A model generated the notes under the pieces. It was given only the letters and a program-made list of their open reading frames with translations, had not been told where the DNA came from and ran no database searches. Positions 55,236 to 64,000 of a stretch of 64,000 nt of DNA are shown piece after piece. The stretch spans positions 1 through 64,000 of the forward strand of contig JAIXOE010000060.1 of the NCBI GenBank assembly GCA_027486895.1, written 5' to 3'. Numbering within the stretch: the first letter of the stretch is position 1; each line of letters opens with the position of its first letter. This DNA comes from Sphingomonadales bacterium. GTDB taxonomy: Bacteria; Pseudomonadota; Alphaproteobacteria; Sphingomonadales; Sphingomonadaceae. The position numbers and the translations under genes were made by a program.

Positions 55236-56794
55236 CGCTCTTTGGTCGCGCTGAATTTCACGTCAGGATGCTTTTCCTGCTGATAGCCAACGTCCCAAGA
55301 TGAGCGTGCCATAAACACGGGATGTCCATCGCGGTCCTTGGCCATGTTCCCGCCATTGAACGAGATGAATTGCGCGAGCGCCGCTTCTGACCCGATGAGC
55401 CAGCGCGCGGTATCATAAGGCGCAGGCTCCAGAAACGCATCGACCTTATATTCCGCCTCAAGCCGCGAAATCAGAACATCGAGCTGAAGCTGTCCGACGA
55501 CGCCAATCACCCAGTTCGAACCAATCTCCGGATAGAACACCTGAATGACGCCCTCTTCGCTCAGGTCATCAAGCGCCTTGCGCAGCTGCTTCGTCTTTGT
55601 GGGGTCACGCAACACAACACGCCGCAATATTTCAGGCGCAAAGTTGGGCAAGCCAGTGAAGCGCACCTCGTTGCGCTCGGACAAAGTGTCCCCCACGCGC
55701 AAGGTGCCATGGTTTGGAATGCCGATGATATCGCCCGGCTCAGCGCTGTCTGCAATCTCGCGATCCTGCGCAAAAAACAGGATCGGCGAATGAATGGCAA
55801 CTGGTTTGCCAAGGCCAGAAGGCGTCAGCTTCATACCGCGTTTGAAGGTTCCGGAGCACAGCCGCATGAATGCGATGCGGTCACGGTGCTGCGGATCCAT
55901 ATTGGCTTGCACCTTGAAAATGAAGCCAGTGACTTCTTTTTCGGAAGGATCAATGTCACCCTTTGAACTGGGTTGCGGGCGCGGTGGCGGCGCATATTTG
56001 GCGATAGCGTTGATGAGCTCGATCACGCCGAATTCTTTCAGCGCCGAACCAAAATAGACAGGCGTCAGGTCACCGTTCTGAAACGCGGTGAGATCGAAAT
56101 CCGAATATCCAGCTTGGGCAAGCTCGGCCTCTTCGCGCAGCCGCGCGACGCCAGCGGGCGTGAGCACATCTTCAAGGCTGTTGGCGTTCAGACCTGCATG
56201 GTCACTGACTTTGCCTTCAAACGCCTTGCTGTCGCCCGATGGCTGGCTGAGGCGGCCACTGTTAAAGTCATAAAGGCCTTCAAACTCGCCCCCCATACCC
56301 ACTGGCCAGTTCATAGGGCAGACATCGAGCGCCAGCGCGTCGGCGACTTCATCAATCGTTTCAAATGCCGGTCGGCCTTCACGATCCACCTTGTTTACAA
56401 AAGTAATAATCGGAACGCTGCGCAGGCGGCATACTTCGAAAAGCTTGCGTGTCTGCGGCTCAATGCCCTTAGCGGCGTCGATGACCATGATGGCGGAATC
56501 GACAGCCGTCAGCGTCCGGTAGGTATCTTCGGAGAAATCCTCATGCCCCGGCGTGTCGAGCAGATTGAAGACAATGCCATCTTTCTGGAACGTCATCACA
56601 GATGAAGTCACTGAAATACCGCGCTGCTGCTCAATCTTCATCCAGTCAGAACGCGCACGGCGGGCCTGACCGCGCGCCTTTACTTCGCCAGCCAAATGGA
56701 TGGCGCCGCCTTGAAGCAACAGCTTTTCGGTAAGCGTTGTTTTACCCGCATCGGGGTGGGAGATAATGGCAAAGGTTCGGCGGTTGAGCGTCAT
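55232..56794 (-). CDS. prfC: Peptide chain release factor 3
   Basis: Protein of 520 aa. The GTPase domain has HPDAGKTTLTEKLL (P-loop), RGISVTSSVMTF, LDTPGHEDFSEDT and FVNKVDREGR. RF3-specific sequence QGGAIHLAGEVKARG separates it from EF-G. It recycles RF1/RF2 after termination. Its 3' end overlaps the galactosidase gene. Confidence 0.95.
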   Translation of the reverse strand: MTLNRRTFAIISHPDAGKTTLTEKLLLQGGAIHLAGEVKARGQARRARSDWMKIEQQRGISVTSSVMTFQKDGIVFNLLDTPGHEDFSEDTYRTLTAVDSAIMVIDAAKGIEPQTRKLFEVCRLRSVPIITFVNKVDREGRPAFETIDEVADALALDVCPMNWPVGMGGEFEGLYDFNSGRLSQPSGDSKAFEGKVSDHAGLNANSLEDVLTPAGVARLREEAELAQAGYSDFDLTAFQNGDLTPVYFGSALKEFGVIELINAIAKYAPPPRPQPSSKGDIDPSEKEVTGFIFKVQANMDPQHRDRIAFMRLCSGTFKRGMKLTPSGLGKPVAIHSPILFFAQDREIADSAEPGDIIGIPNHGTLRVGDTLSERNEVRFTGLPNFAPEILRRVVLRDPTKTKQLRKALDDLSEEGVIQVFYPEIGSNWVIGVVGQLQLDVLISRLEAEYKVDAFLEPAPYDTARWLIGSEAALAQFISFNGGNMAKDRDGHPVFMARSSWDVGYQQEKHPDVKFSATKER

Positions 56795-56818
56795 ACCGCG
56801 CGGCTTAGGGATGATTGA

Positions 56819-57442
56819 TTATCGCTTCAACCCGTTTGTCAGAAGGTCTGCGGCGATAGTCGCGACTTCAGTTGCATCGCGATCCTCACCAAGGACACCG
56901 AAACGCAGCCCTAGAAACACGTTCATGCCGACGATTGCCCACGCATGGACTTCCTCGACATCGTCGCGAACTTGGCCCTTATTCGCCGCATCTTTCAGGC
57001 TGGCGAGATATCCGTTGACCGTGTCTTCGTAATGCGCGCGATAACTTGGCGGATCGACAAATTCAGCCTCGTCAATAATCCGGTAGAGTTCCTTGTGCTC
57101 GCGTACAAAATTCAAAAATTTGGCAAGGCCTTTGCGTTCGCCTTCAAGACGGTCTGTCTCCGCAGCGATCACGGGTCCTACCGTGCGTCGCACCTGCGCA
57201 GACATGTCGCGGACCAGCGCGCGGAAGAGCGAATCCTTGGAATCAAAATAGGTGTAGAAGCTACCTAACGCCACGCCGGCGCGCTGGGTAATGGACACGA
57301 CTGAACTGTCGTGAAATCCCTTTTCGCCAAATTCGGCAGCGGCGGCATCCAGCAACAAGCGCAGTGTCTTGCGGCCCCTTTCGGTGCGGGGTGTCTTTTC
57401 AGCCGGTGTCATTGTTGCTGATATGCCACGTTCGGCCGACAT
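56819..57442 (-). CDS. TetR family transcriptional regulator
   Basis: Protein of 207 aa with an N-terminal HTH (LLLDAAAAEFGEKGFHDSSVVSITQRAGVALGSFYTYFDSKDSLFRALV at about 28-78). GGGAAG lies before the ATG. It is divergent from the TonB-dependent receptor gene, and a 22-bp perfect palindrome in the 102-bp gap is the likely operator for both promoters. The ligand is unknown; lipid or steroid-like compounds are common for such pairs in sphingomonads. Confidence 0.9.
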   Translation of the reverse strand: MSAERGISATMTPAEKTPRTERGRKTLRLLLDAAAAEFGEKGFHDSSVVSITQRAGVALGSFYTYFDSKDSLFRALVRDMSAQVRRTVGPVIAAETDRLEGERKGLAKFLNFVREHKELYRIIDEAEFVDPPSYRAHYEDTVNGYLASLKDAANKGQVRDDVEEVHAWAIVGMNVFLGLRFGVLGEDRDATEVATIAADLLTNGLKR

Positions 57443-57465
57443 TCGCTACACTTCCCAAAGTCATT

Positions 57466-57487
57466 AAGTTGAAACATGGTTCAACTT
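57466..57487. promoter_or_regulatory. Palindromic operator between tetR and the TonB-dependent receptor gene
   Basis: AAGTTGAA (57466-57473) and TTCAACTT (57480-57487) are exact reverse complements around a 6-nt spacer. Size and position suit a TetR-dimer site overlapping the tetR promoter and lying 58 bp ahead of the receptor start. Confidence 0.75.
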
Positions 57488-57544
57488 TCAGTATAAGCAT
57501 ATTTGTGAATGGGTAAAGACCTGCAATTCAAAGGGAGAGTGACA

Positions 57545-59896
57545 ATGAAATCCACGAAAATTTCGATGATTCGCGCTGCATTGTTTGCCAGCATTGCCAT
57601 GTCCGGCTTGGCTGTAACCGCGCCTGCCATGGCGCAAGAAGAAGCAACGGGCGCCGATAATGCGGATGAAATCATCGTTACCGCCCGCCGCCGTGAAGAA
57701 AATCTCCTCGATGTGCCAATCGCTGTCAGTGCATTTTCGGGCGAAGCGCTTGAACTGCGCGGCGCCCTTGACCTGACCGACATTGGCAACATCACGCCGA
57801 ACACCACGCTTGAAACATCGCGCGGCACTAACTCGACCTTGTCGGCTTTTATTCGCGGCATTGGCCAGCAAGACCCCGTATCGGGCTTTGAGCCTGGCGT
57901 GGGCATTTATCTTGACGATGTGTATTTGAACCGGCCTCAGGCTGCAGTTCTCGACATTTATGATGTCGAGCGCATCGAAGTTCTGCGCGGGCCGCAAGGT
58001 ACGCTGTACGGCCGCAATACCATCGGCGGCGCCGTGAAATATGTCACCAAGCGTTTGCCGCAAGAATTCGCTTTGAGCGCACGGGCGACAGTTGGAACCT
58101 ATAAGCAGGCCGATGGCGTACTGACCGTCTCTGCACCGATTGGCGAAATCGTCCGCGTCGGCGGCAGTGTCGCGCGGCTTTCACGCGGTGGCTTTGGCGA
58201 TAACCTGACCACTGGACTTGAGAACTATAACAAGGACGTCTGGGCTGCGCGCGGCACATTGGAGATGGGCGGCTACGGCGCGCCGGTTTCGGTTCGTATC
58301 AGCGGCGATTATAGCCGCGACAAGAGCGATCCACGCGGAGGCCATCGCATCATTCCTGGATTGTTGTCAGGCGCACCTGTGCTCGACAATGTCTACGATA
58401 CACGTGGCGGCCTTGTTGATCCGAAACAGGACATCAAGGCTTATGGTCTCGCCATGAATATTTCGGTGGACCTATCCGATAGCCTGACGCTGCGTTCCAT
58501 CAGTGCATGGCGTAAAGATGACACGCTGACACCGATCGACTTCGACGCGCTGCCTGCTGCAGATGTTGACGTCCCCGGTGGCTATTTCAACGAACAGGTT
58601 AGCCAAGAAGTGCAGTTGCTTGTGGACGCTGGTCCGTTCAGCGGCATGGTCGGTGCCTATTATCTGGATGCCACCGCCGATACGTTGTTCGATGTGCGTC
58701 TGTTCACGACGCTCAACGGCCTGACTGCATTTACAAAAGCTGCAGTAGATACCGAAACCTACGCAATCTTCGGTGATTTCACATATGACTTCTCAGATCA
58801 ACTCAGCCTGTCAGTCGGCGGTCGTTACACATGGGATAAGCGCACGGCGAATATCCTGCGTCAAAACTATCTCGGCGGCGGCTCGCCGTTCTTCGGTGGC
58901 GCAGGCGTCCCATTTGGCGCAGCGAGCACAAACTTCAGCGGGCAGCGTGATTTCAAAAAGTTCACACCACGCGTATCGCTAAGCTTCAAGCCGACACCAG
59001 ACCACAATATCTACGCCAGCTTCAGCCAAGGCTTCAAGGGTGGCGGTTTTGATCCGCGCGGCGTAGGCGCCAACGCACCTGACCTCAACGGCAACGGTAT
59101 CCGTGGCGAAAATGCCGAAGTGGCTGCATTCCTGAGCTTCCGTCCAGAAAGCGTCGACAGCTACGAAGTTGGCTATAAGGGCAATTTGTTCGATGGCGGA
59201 CTGACCTTCGCTTTGGCCGGCTTCTATGCTGACTATAAGGACGTCCAGATACCAGGCTCGGTTGCCTGCATCGTTGGCGGCCTGCCATCATTCTGCGGCG
59301 TAACTTCGAACGCGGGCAAAGCGACGTTCAAGGGCTTAGAGCTTGAGTTTAACGCACGGCTTGGCGAAAGCGTTGCCAGCGATGGCGACCGTTTGAACCT
59401 GCTGGGCGCAGTGGGTTACATTGATGCGAAGTTCGACGAATATATCTCGAACATCGCTAACGTGCCTACAGATGTTGCTGCCTTCCGCGATGTTCAGAAC
59501 ACACCTTCATGGACAGCGAGCGCAACGCTTGCCTATATGACGCCTGTTGGCGCTGGACGGTTGAATTTGGGAACGACAGTTTCCTATCGCAGCAGCACGA
59601 CCCAGTTCGAAATTCCGAACCCCTATATCGATCAGTCCGGCTATGCCTTGGTCGACGCTAGCCTCGTGTATACCGCGCCTGACGATCGTTGGAGCATTGG
59701 CCTCTATGGTAAGAACCTGCTCGACAAGGAATATAAAACTTCGGGCTACAGTTTCATTGCTGGCAATGCGACGACCGGTGTGCCCATCCTTGGTGGAAAC
59801 GGACTGCCGATTGCCTCGCTGGGCCGCGAGGGCACACTGACAGCATTTTACGGCAACCCGCGTCAGGTCTTCCTCACAGCTGGCGTGAAGTTCTAA
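57545..59896 (+). CDS. TonB-dependent outer-membrane receptor
   Basis: Protein of 783 aa from ATG 57545 after a GGGAGAG ribosome site. A signal peptide ends at AMAQ (about 31). The TonB box/plug entry is DEIIVTARRREENLLDVPIAV, followed by the plug motif VEVLRGPQGTLYGRNTIGGAV and a 22-strand barrel ending in VFLTAGVKF, with the terminal Phe needed for Bam recognition. Substrate is not evident: no iron-, B12- or sugar-specific neighbour exists here. Control by the divergent TetR protein suggests a ligand-responsive uptake system. Confidence 0.93.
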   Translation: MKSTKISMIRAALFASIAMSGLAVTAPAMAQEEATGADNADEIIVTARRREENLLDVPIAVSAFSGEALELRGALDLTDIGNITPNTTLETSRGTNSTLSAFIRGIGQQDPVSGFEPGVGIYLDDVYLNRPQAAVLDIYDVERIEVLRGPQGTLYGRNTIGGAVKYVTKRLPQEFALSARATVGTYKQADGVLTVSAPIGEIVRVGGSVARLSRGGFGDNLTTGLENYNKDVWAARGTLEMGGYGAPVSVRISGDYSRDKSDPRGGHRIIPGLLSGAPVLDNVYDTRGGLVDPKQDIKAYGLAMNISVDLSDSLTLRSISAWRKDDTLTPIDFDALPAADVDVPGGYFNEQVSQEVQLLVDAGPFSGMVGAYYLDATADTLFDVRLFTTLNGLTAFTKAAVDTETYAIFGDFTYDFSDQLSLSVGGRYTWDKRTANILRQNYLGGGSPFFGGAGVPFGAASTNFSGQRDFKKFTPRVSLSFKPTPDHNIYASFSQGFKGGGFDPRGVGANAPDLNGNGIRGENAEVAAFLSFRPESVDSYEVGYKGNLFDGGLTFALAGFYADYKDVQIPGSVACIVGGLPSFCGVTSNAGKATFKGLELEFNARLGESVASDGDRLNLLGAVGYIDAKFDEYISNIANVPTDVAAFRDVQNTPSWTASATLAYMTPVGAGRLNLGTTVSYRSSTTQFEIPNPYIDQSGYALVDASLVYTAPDDRWSIGLYGKNLLDKEYKTSGYSFIAGNATTGVPILGGNGLPIASLGREGTLTAFYGNPRQVFLTAGVKF

Positions 59897-59924
59897 AACC
59901 TGCGCGAAAGCGCTATTCAAAAAG

Positions 59925-59958
59925 AAGGCCGGGTCATCATGCCCGGCCTTTCATTTTA
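59925..59958. terminator. Bidirectional terminator between the TonB receptor gene and pheT
   Basis: AAGGCCGGG (59925-59933) pairs with CCCGGCCTT (59942-59950) around an 8-nt loop, with TCATTTTATC after it on the plus strand and CTTTTTG on the minus strand. The end of pheT is at 59956. Confidence 0.9.
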
Positions 59959-62355
59959 TCCGCGAAGCACCGCGCCAAGTTTGGCGGCTGCCGCGATGAC
60001 CTTATCTGAAATCAGCTTCAGATCATCGTCACCATAGCTTTTGTCGGTGGGCTGAAGCGTGACTTCAACCGCAAGGCTGACTTGGCCGTCGGGAACGCCC
60101 TGTCCGGCAAAGCGGTCAAACAAACGCACTGCGACAATGTTGTCCTTGTCGCATCCCTTAATGGACCGAACCAGATCATTGGCTGGCGTATCTTGCGATA
60201 CCAGAAACGCAAAATCACGCGTCACGGCCTGCAATGCAGGCGGCGTGAAGGCTGGGCGCATAAAGCCGGTGGCTTTCTTGAGCGGAATCGCATCCAAAAA
60301 GATTTCCGCTGCGACAATGCTGCCATCAAGGTCGAACGCCTTTGCCGTTGCCGGATGCAACGTTCCAAATGCCGCGAGAATATTCTTCGGTCCCATGCGC
60401 AGCGTCGCCGATTGTCCGGGATGATAATGCGCACCTGCATCATCCATTACGAGCAGGCCGTCGGTTGCGACACCTGCGGCCTTCAGCAAGGCTATTGCAT
60501 CTGCCTTGGCGTCAAACGCGTCGAATTTCGTTGCCTTGCCTGTCGCCCAGTTGCGTACGGATTTGTCGCCAGCCAGCACGATGCCTGCTGTCAGGCGCTC
60601 GTCGCTTGTACCATCCGCAGCAGCGAAATAGCGGCGTCCGATTTCGAATAGCCGAACCGATGAAGCACCGCGGTCCATGTTCCGCTGCGCTGCAGAGAGC
60701 AGACCCGGCAAAAGTGAAGGTCGCATGACCTTCATGTCTTCGGAGATCGGGTTGGCAAGGCTCCAAGCGCCGCCGCCAAATGCGTCCGCTGCCTTTTGCG
60801 GCAGGAACGACCAATTGATCGCTTCGTTCAGCCCACGCGCAGCTGCTGTCCGCCGAACTTTGCGTTCCAATGACTGAACAGGCGTTGCAGTTGGCTTGGC
60901 AACGCCGTCTGCACGGGGCAATGGAACCGAAACAACATTATCGAGGCCGACGATGCGGACAACTTCTTCGACGATGTCTGCAGGGCCATCGACGTCACGA
61001 CGCCATGTCGGAACGGTTACGTACCAGTTATCGCTCACGGAAAAACCAAGTCTTTCCAATATATTGCGCTGTTCCTCTGGCGTGACATCAACGCCGCCAA
61101 GCTGCTGGCAATATTGGGTGTCATAGGAAATGTCGCGCGGCGCAACTGGCGCAGTGCCTGACCGGGTGATTGCACTTGCGGTCCCGCCGCAATGGTCAAG
61201 CACGAGCTTGGTTGCGATCGCCAACCCGTCCTCCAAGAACGCAGGGTCAACGCCGCGCTCAAAACGTTGCCGTGCATCGCTGGTCAACGCAAGCTTCTGT
61301 CCGGTGCGCGCGATATGTTCGGGGTCGAAATAAGCGCACTCGATGAGGACATCGCTGGTCGTTTCCGAAACGCCACTATGTTCGCCGCCCATGATACCGC
61401 CAATGTCATGGACCATGCTGTCGTCAGCAATGACGGTCATGCTCGAATCGAGGGTGTAGGTTTTGCCATTGAGCGCGACCATGTCCTCGCCGTCTATGGC
61501 CTTGCGCGCGACCAGTGCACCATTCAGCTTGGCGCGGTCATAAACGTGTAATGGCCGGCCAAGATCGATTGATACGAAGTTGGTGATGTCGACGAGCACT
61601 GAAATCGGCTTTTGGCCAATGGCTTTCAGCTTGCTGCGCATCCATTCGGGCGCGTCGCCATTGCGGACACCGGACACGGCTTGTGCGAAGAACGCAGGGC
61701 AGCCTGCGATGTCGTCTGTGCGCACTATCGGTGCGGGTCCACCGCCTTCGTTTGGCGCGGCAAAATCGATGCGGTAGACTTCGCTCAGTGGGCGCAATGT
61801 TCCAAGACCAGCTGCTGCGAGGTCGCGCGCGATGCCGCGAACGCCCATGCAATCCTGACGGTTGGGCGTGATGCTAACATCTATGACCGGATCATCGAGG
61901 CCTGCCCAGTCGGCATAGGCCTGGCCCACAGGCGCATCTGCCGCGAGTTCGATGATGCCGTCATGGTCATCCCCAAGCTCAAGTTCGGCAATTGAGCACA
62001 TCATCCCGTTGGATTCGACGCCTCTGATCGCTGCAACTTTCAGCACCATCCCGTTGGCGGGCACGACTGCGCCGGCTGGACCAAATACGCCAAGCAGGCC
62101 TGCCCGCGCGTTGGGTGCGCCGCACACAACCTGAAGCGGTTCCCCGCCTGCATCGACGGACAAGACCTGTAGTTTATCGGCCTGTGGATGCGGCGCTGCG
62201 CTCAGCACCTTTGCGATCCGGAACGCGGACAATTTGTCCGCTGGATTCTCGATGCCTTCAACTTCAAGCCCGATACGGTTCAGGCAATCGGCAACCGCAT
62301 GAATATCGGCGTCGGTGTGGAGATGCTCTTTAAGCCATGACAATGAAAACTTCAT
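59956..62355 (-). CDS. pheT: Phenylalanine-tRNA ligase beta subunit
   Basis: Protein of 799 aa starting [12 protein letters not shown], with the EMAP-type tRNA-binding domain ([23 protein letters not shown]), B3/B4 editing domain, B5 domain and C-terminal ferredoxin-fold anticodon domain ([29 protein letters not shown]). It forms the alpha2-beta2 enzyme with PheS. It overlaps pheS by the ATGA junction at 62352-62355. Confidence 0.96.
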   Translation of the reverse strand: MKFSLSWLKEHLHTDADIHAVADCLNRIGLEVEGIENPADKLSAFRIAKVLSAAPHPQADKLQVLSVDAGGEPLQVVCGAPNARAGLLGVFGPAGAVVPANGMVLKVAAIRGVESNGMMCSIAELELGDDHDGIIELAADAPVGQAYADWAGLDDPVIDVSITPNRQDCMGVRGIARDLAAAGLGTLRPLSEVYRIDFAAPNEGGGPAPIVRTDDIAGCPAFFAQAVSGVRNGDAPEWMRSKLKAIGQKPISVLVDITNFVSIDLGRPLHVYDRAKLNGALVARKAIDGEDMVALNGKTYTLDSSMTVIADDSMVHDIGGIMGGEHSGVSETTSDVLIECAYFDPEHIARTGQKLALTSDARQRFERGVDPAFLEDGLAIATKLVLDHCGGTASAITRSGTAPVAPRDISYDTQYCQQLGGVDVTPEEQRNILERLGFSVSDNWYVTVPTWRRDVDGPADIVEEVVRIVGLDNVVSVPLPRADGVAKPTATPVQSLERKVRRTAAARGLNEAINWSFLPQKAADAFGGGAWSLANPISEDMKVMRPSLLPGLLSAAQRNMDRGASSVRLFEIGRRYFAAADGTSDERLTAGIVLAGDKSVRNWATGKATKFDAFDAKADAIALLKAAGVATDGLLVMDDAGAHYHPGQSATLRMGPKNILAAFGTLHPATAKAFDLDGSIVAAEIFLDAIPLKKATGFMRPAFTPPALQAVTRDFAFLVSQDTPANDLVRSIKGCDKDNIVAVRLFDRFAGQGVPDGQVSLAVEVTLQPTDKSYGDDDLKLISDKVIAAAAKLGAVLRG

Positions 62356-63431
62356 GCGCCTACTCCTCCGCTAAGCGTCGGAACATCGAGCGCATCAAAT
62401 CCGTAATGCTGAAGCCAGCGATTATCGCCGTCGAAAAAGGCGCGCAAATCGTCCATCCCATATTTAAGCATGGCAAGACGGTCGACACCGGTACCGAAGG
62501 CGAAGCCTTGCCAAATATCAGGATCAAGCCCGCAGGCCTCGATAACTTTGCGATGGACCATGCCGGAGCCAAGAACTTCCATCCAGCCTTCCGATCCGCC
62601 AATGACGCGTTTGCCGTTGACCATCGAATAGCCGACGTCGACTTCAACCGATGGCTCGGTGAACGGGAAATAGCTTGGCCGCAGGCGCAAGACGACATCT
62701 TCGCGTTCGAAATAGGCCTTCAGAAACGTCTCCAGCGTCCACTTCAGATGACCAAGATGAATGCCCTTGTCGATAACAAGGCCTTCGATCTGGTGGAACA
62801 TCGGCGTGTGCGTAGCATCGCTGTCGCTTCGGTACACCCGGCCGGGCGCGATGATGCGAATAGGCGGTTCCTGCGACGTCATGGTGCGGATCTGGACAGG
62901 CGATGTGTGGGTGCGCAACAGCATTTTGCTGCCGTCGCGCGCCATTTCATCGGGGAAATAGAATGTGTCATGCATCGCGCGCGCAGGATGCGTTTCCGGA
63001 ATATTGAGCGCGGTGAAATTATGCCAATCGTCTTCGATCTCACGCCCTTCCGCGACTGCGAAGCCCATGTCGGCAAAAATTTCTGCCAACTCGTCCATGA
63101 CTTGGCTGACAGGGTGCACTGTTCCGCGCGGTGTTTCGGGCGCTGGCAACGTCATGTCGACATATTCGTTTGCGAGACGGCGGTTCAACTCAGCCGTTTC
63201 CAAGCCGGCTTTCTTTGCGGCCAGCGCCGTGGTGACGCTCTCGCGCAAACCATTGATGATGGGGCCTTGTGCCTGGCGTTCATCAGGTGACATCGCCCCC
63301 ATCGTCTTGAGCAATGCCGAAACGCTGCCTTGCTTACCAAGGGCGGATATCCGAACAGCCTCGAGCGCGTCCAGCGTATCCGCGGAATCAATTGCTGCCA
63401 TCAGTTCGGTTTGGAGTGTCGCAATATCCAT
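62352..63431 (-). CDS. pheS: Phenylalanine-tRNA ligase alpha subunit
   Basis: Protein of 359 aa from ATG 63429-63431 ([10 protein letters not shown]), which has GAG 6 nt upstream; an ATG at 63441-63443 lies inside the repeat element and has no usable ribosome site. Class II motifs [45 protein letters not shown], and GSGMVH with [14 protein letters not shown] are visible. Upstream, a GIY-YIG cassette separates it from rplT, its usual neighbour. Confidence 0.95.
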   Translation of the reverse strand: MDIATLQTELMAAIDSADTLDALEAVRISALGKQGSVSALLKTMGAMSPDERQAQGPIINGLRESVTTALAAKKAGLETAELNRRLANEYVDMTLPAPETPRGTVHPVSQVMDELAEIFADMGFAVAEGREIEDDWHNFTALNIPETHPARAMHDTFYFPDEMARDGSKMLLRTHTSPVQIRTMTSQEPPIRIIAPGRVYRSDSDATHTPMFHQIEGLVIDKGIHLGHLKWTLETFLKAYFEREDVVLRLRPSYFPFTEPSVEVDVGYSMVNGKRVIGGSEGWMEVLGSGMVHRKVIEACGLDPDIWQGFAFGTGVDRLAMLKYGMDDLRAFFDGDNRWLQHYGFDALDVPTLSGGVGA

Positions 63432-63437
63432 AATTCT

Positions 63438-63469
63438 CGTCATTCCCGCGAAGGCGGGAATCTAACTCC
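63438..63469 (+). repeat. Palindromic repeat, left copy (ATTCCC-N8-GGGAAT type)
   Basis: The core ATTCCCGCGAAGGCGGGAAT at 63442-63461 is a hairpin with 8-bp arms and a GAAG loop. With flanks CGTC and CTAACTCC the 32-nt element recurs inverted at 63818-63849 with 29 of 32 matches. The core fits the ATTCCC-N8-GGGAAT (dRS3) pattern known from Neisseria. It lies directly upstream of the pheS start. Confidence 0.88.
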
Positions 63470-63483
63470 CGCACGTTCATATT

Positions 63484-63807
63484 TCATAGCTGCCGCGATG
63501 GCAGAGGAAGAAAGCCCAAATCAACCGCCAAATCGTGCCAGTCGGAGTTTTCTGCCTCGATCAAGTTGATTTTCCACTGCCGATTCCATTTCTTGATCTG
63601 CTTTTCGCGCGTAATCGCCGTTTCCATAGTGCCATGTTGTTCATGCCAAACGAGCATCTTCACATTGTGGTCGGCGGTAAAGCCTTCAAAGCACCCTTCG
63701 CGATGTTGATGCATGCGTTGGACGAGATGCGATGTCACACCGACATAAAGCGTCCCATAGCGTCTGCTCGCCAATATGTAGACCGTTGGCTGGAAGTCGG
63801 CATGCAT
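63484..63807 (-). CDS. Small GIY-YIG nuclease family protein
   Basis: Protein of 107 aa. The GIY-YIG signature reads VYIL (9-12) and LYVGVT (20-25), with Arg31 and catalytic-type Glu68 (REKQIKKW). This is a complete single-domain nuclease like the stand-alone proteins often labelled excinuclease subunit C. It lies between inverted repeats: the right copy ends 10 nt before its ATG, and its stop is 14 nt from the left copy, so the gene nearly fills the space. Association with a mobile or repeat-linked function is inference. Confidence 0.88.
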   Translation of the reverse strand: MHADFQPTVYILASRRYGTLYVGVTSHLVQRMHQHREGCFEGFTADHNVKMLVWHEQHGTMETAITREKQIKKWNRQWKINLIEAENSDWHDLAVDLGFLPLPSRQL

Positions 63808-63817
63808 AAAAAGGCCC

Positions 63818-63849
63818 GGAGTTGGATCCCCGCCTTCGCGGGGATGACG
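63818..63849 (-). repeat. Palindromic repeat, right copy (inverted)
   Basis: Read on the minus strand it matches the left copy at 29 of 32 positions; core at 63826-63845 is ATCCCCGCGAAGGCGGGGAT. Two of the three differences (T to C in one arm, A to G in the other) form a compensatory pair, keeping the stem intact. Confidence 0.88.
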
Positions 63850-63888
63850 ATAATGGGTAAAACGCTGATTTCATTGACCTGAATAAGC

Positions 63889-63926
63889 AAAAGGGCGCGA
63901 ACGGCAAGTGCCGCCCACGCCCTTTT
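63889..63926 (-). terminator. Terminator after rplT
   Basis: On the minus strand AAAAGGGCG (63918-63926 read in reverse) pairs with CGCCCTTTT (63889-63897 read in reverse), with an inner CGGCA...TGCCG stem and the trailing TTTT inside the arm. It lies 25 nt after the rplT stop. Confidence 0.8.
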
Positions 63927-63950
63927 GCGCAATATCGAAGTTTTAGGAGC

Positions 63951-64000
63951 TTATGCTGCTTTCGCGAGCGCTGCCTTCGACTGCGCAATGATTGTGCTAA
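63951..64000 (-). CDS. rplT: 50S ribosomal protein L20, C-terminal fragment
   Basis: The right edge holds the last 15 codons and a TAA (63951-63953). The readable tail STIIAQSKAALAKAA matches the L20 C-terminus, and rplT is the normal upstream neighbour of pheST. The rest lies outside the window. Confidence 0.8.
   Translation of the reverse strand, partial: STIIAQSKAALAKAA

Noticed and set aside
62337-63290. Long plus-strand open frame (317 aa) opposite pheS
   Set aside because: It is antisense to a complete PheS and shows no domain or start signal.
1-64000. CRISPR array, prophage, transposase or toxin-antitoxin pair
   Set aside because: No regularly spaced direct repeats, structural phage genes, transposase motifs or typical toxin-antitoxin gene pairs were found on either strand.

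Overview
The window is a piece of an alphaproteobacterial chromosome, most likely from the order Sphingomonadales (Sphingopyxis/Sphingorhabdus-like). The evidence is the gene set (MmcB, COQ9, CBP3-type chaperone, DUF1491, a DUF6489-like protein, the fused malic enzyme/phosphotransacetylase, a large TonB-dependent receptor), the gene order rho-hemJ-hemE-origin-ppsR-maf-aroE-coaE-dnaQ, and the regulatory motifs (GTTC-N7-GTTC SOS box, GANTC sites). The order assignment is inferred from protein character and was not tested by a search.

The central landmark is the probable replication origin (16799-17100), between hemE on the minus strand and ppsR on the plus strand. It carries a cluster of DnaA-box-like 9-mers, an AT-rich stretch and three GANTC sites. 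Almost all genes to its left run leftward and those to its right run rightward until about 23.6 kb. Left of it lies the partition region: DUF6489-like gene, mnmE, mnmG, rsmG, parA and parB, joined by 4-nt overlaps. It has two perfect 16-bp parS palindromes, one inside rsmG and one between mnmE and mnmG. Next come a fimbria-like operon (DUF4402 subunit, PapD-like chaperone, usher-like outer-membrane protein) and a molybdopterin oxidoreductase with its cytochrome b.

Right of the origin are housekeeping and metabolic genes: maf, aroE, coaE, dnaQ, long-form hpf, ptsN, a SleB-type cell-wall hydrolase, SOS-controlled mmcB, a DUF3604 protein, a sterol-desaturase-like protein, an old-yellow-enzyme, COQ9, feoAB, ssb, a TVP38 protein with a flavin disulfide reductase, cytochrome bc1 assembly chaperone, bamE, malic enzyme, mutS, a nucleoside transporter, a queuosine-precursor transporter, argB, folD, marC, and a thioredoxin/YbbN with a LON-domain protein. 

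From 48.7 to 57 kb the content is more accessory: tRNA-Gly(GCC), a tandem pair of M48-like metalloprotease genes of which the second is decaying, a fatty-acid desaturase, a truncated LacI regulator divergent from a GH42 beta-galactosidase, prfC, and a TetR regulator divergent from a TonB-dependent receptor with a palindromic operator between them. The right end has pheT, pheS and the tail of rplT. Between pheS and rplT sits a 412-bp cassette: a small GIY-YIG nuclease gene bounded by inverted copies of a palindromic repeat that match the ATTCCC-N8-GGGAAT class. The two copies differ by a compensatory base-pair change. This cassette and the DUF4402/chaperone/usher operon are the best candidates for a poorly described system. 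No CRISPR array, prophage or transposase was seen.
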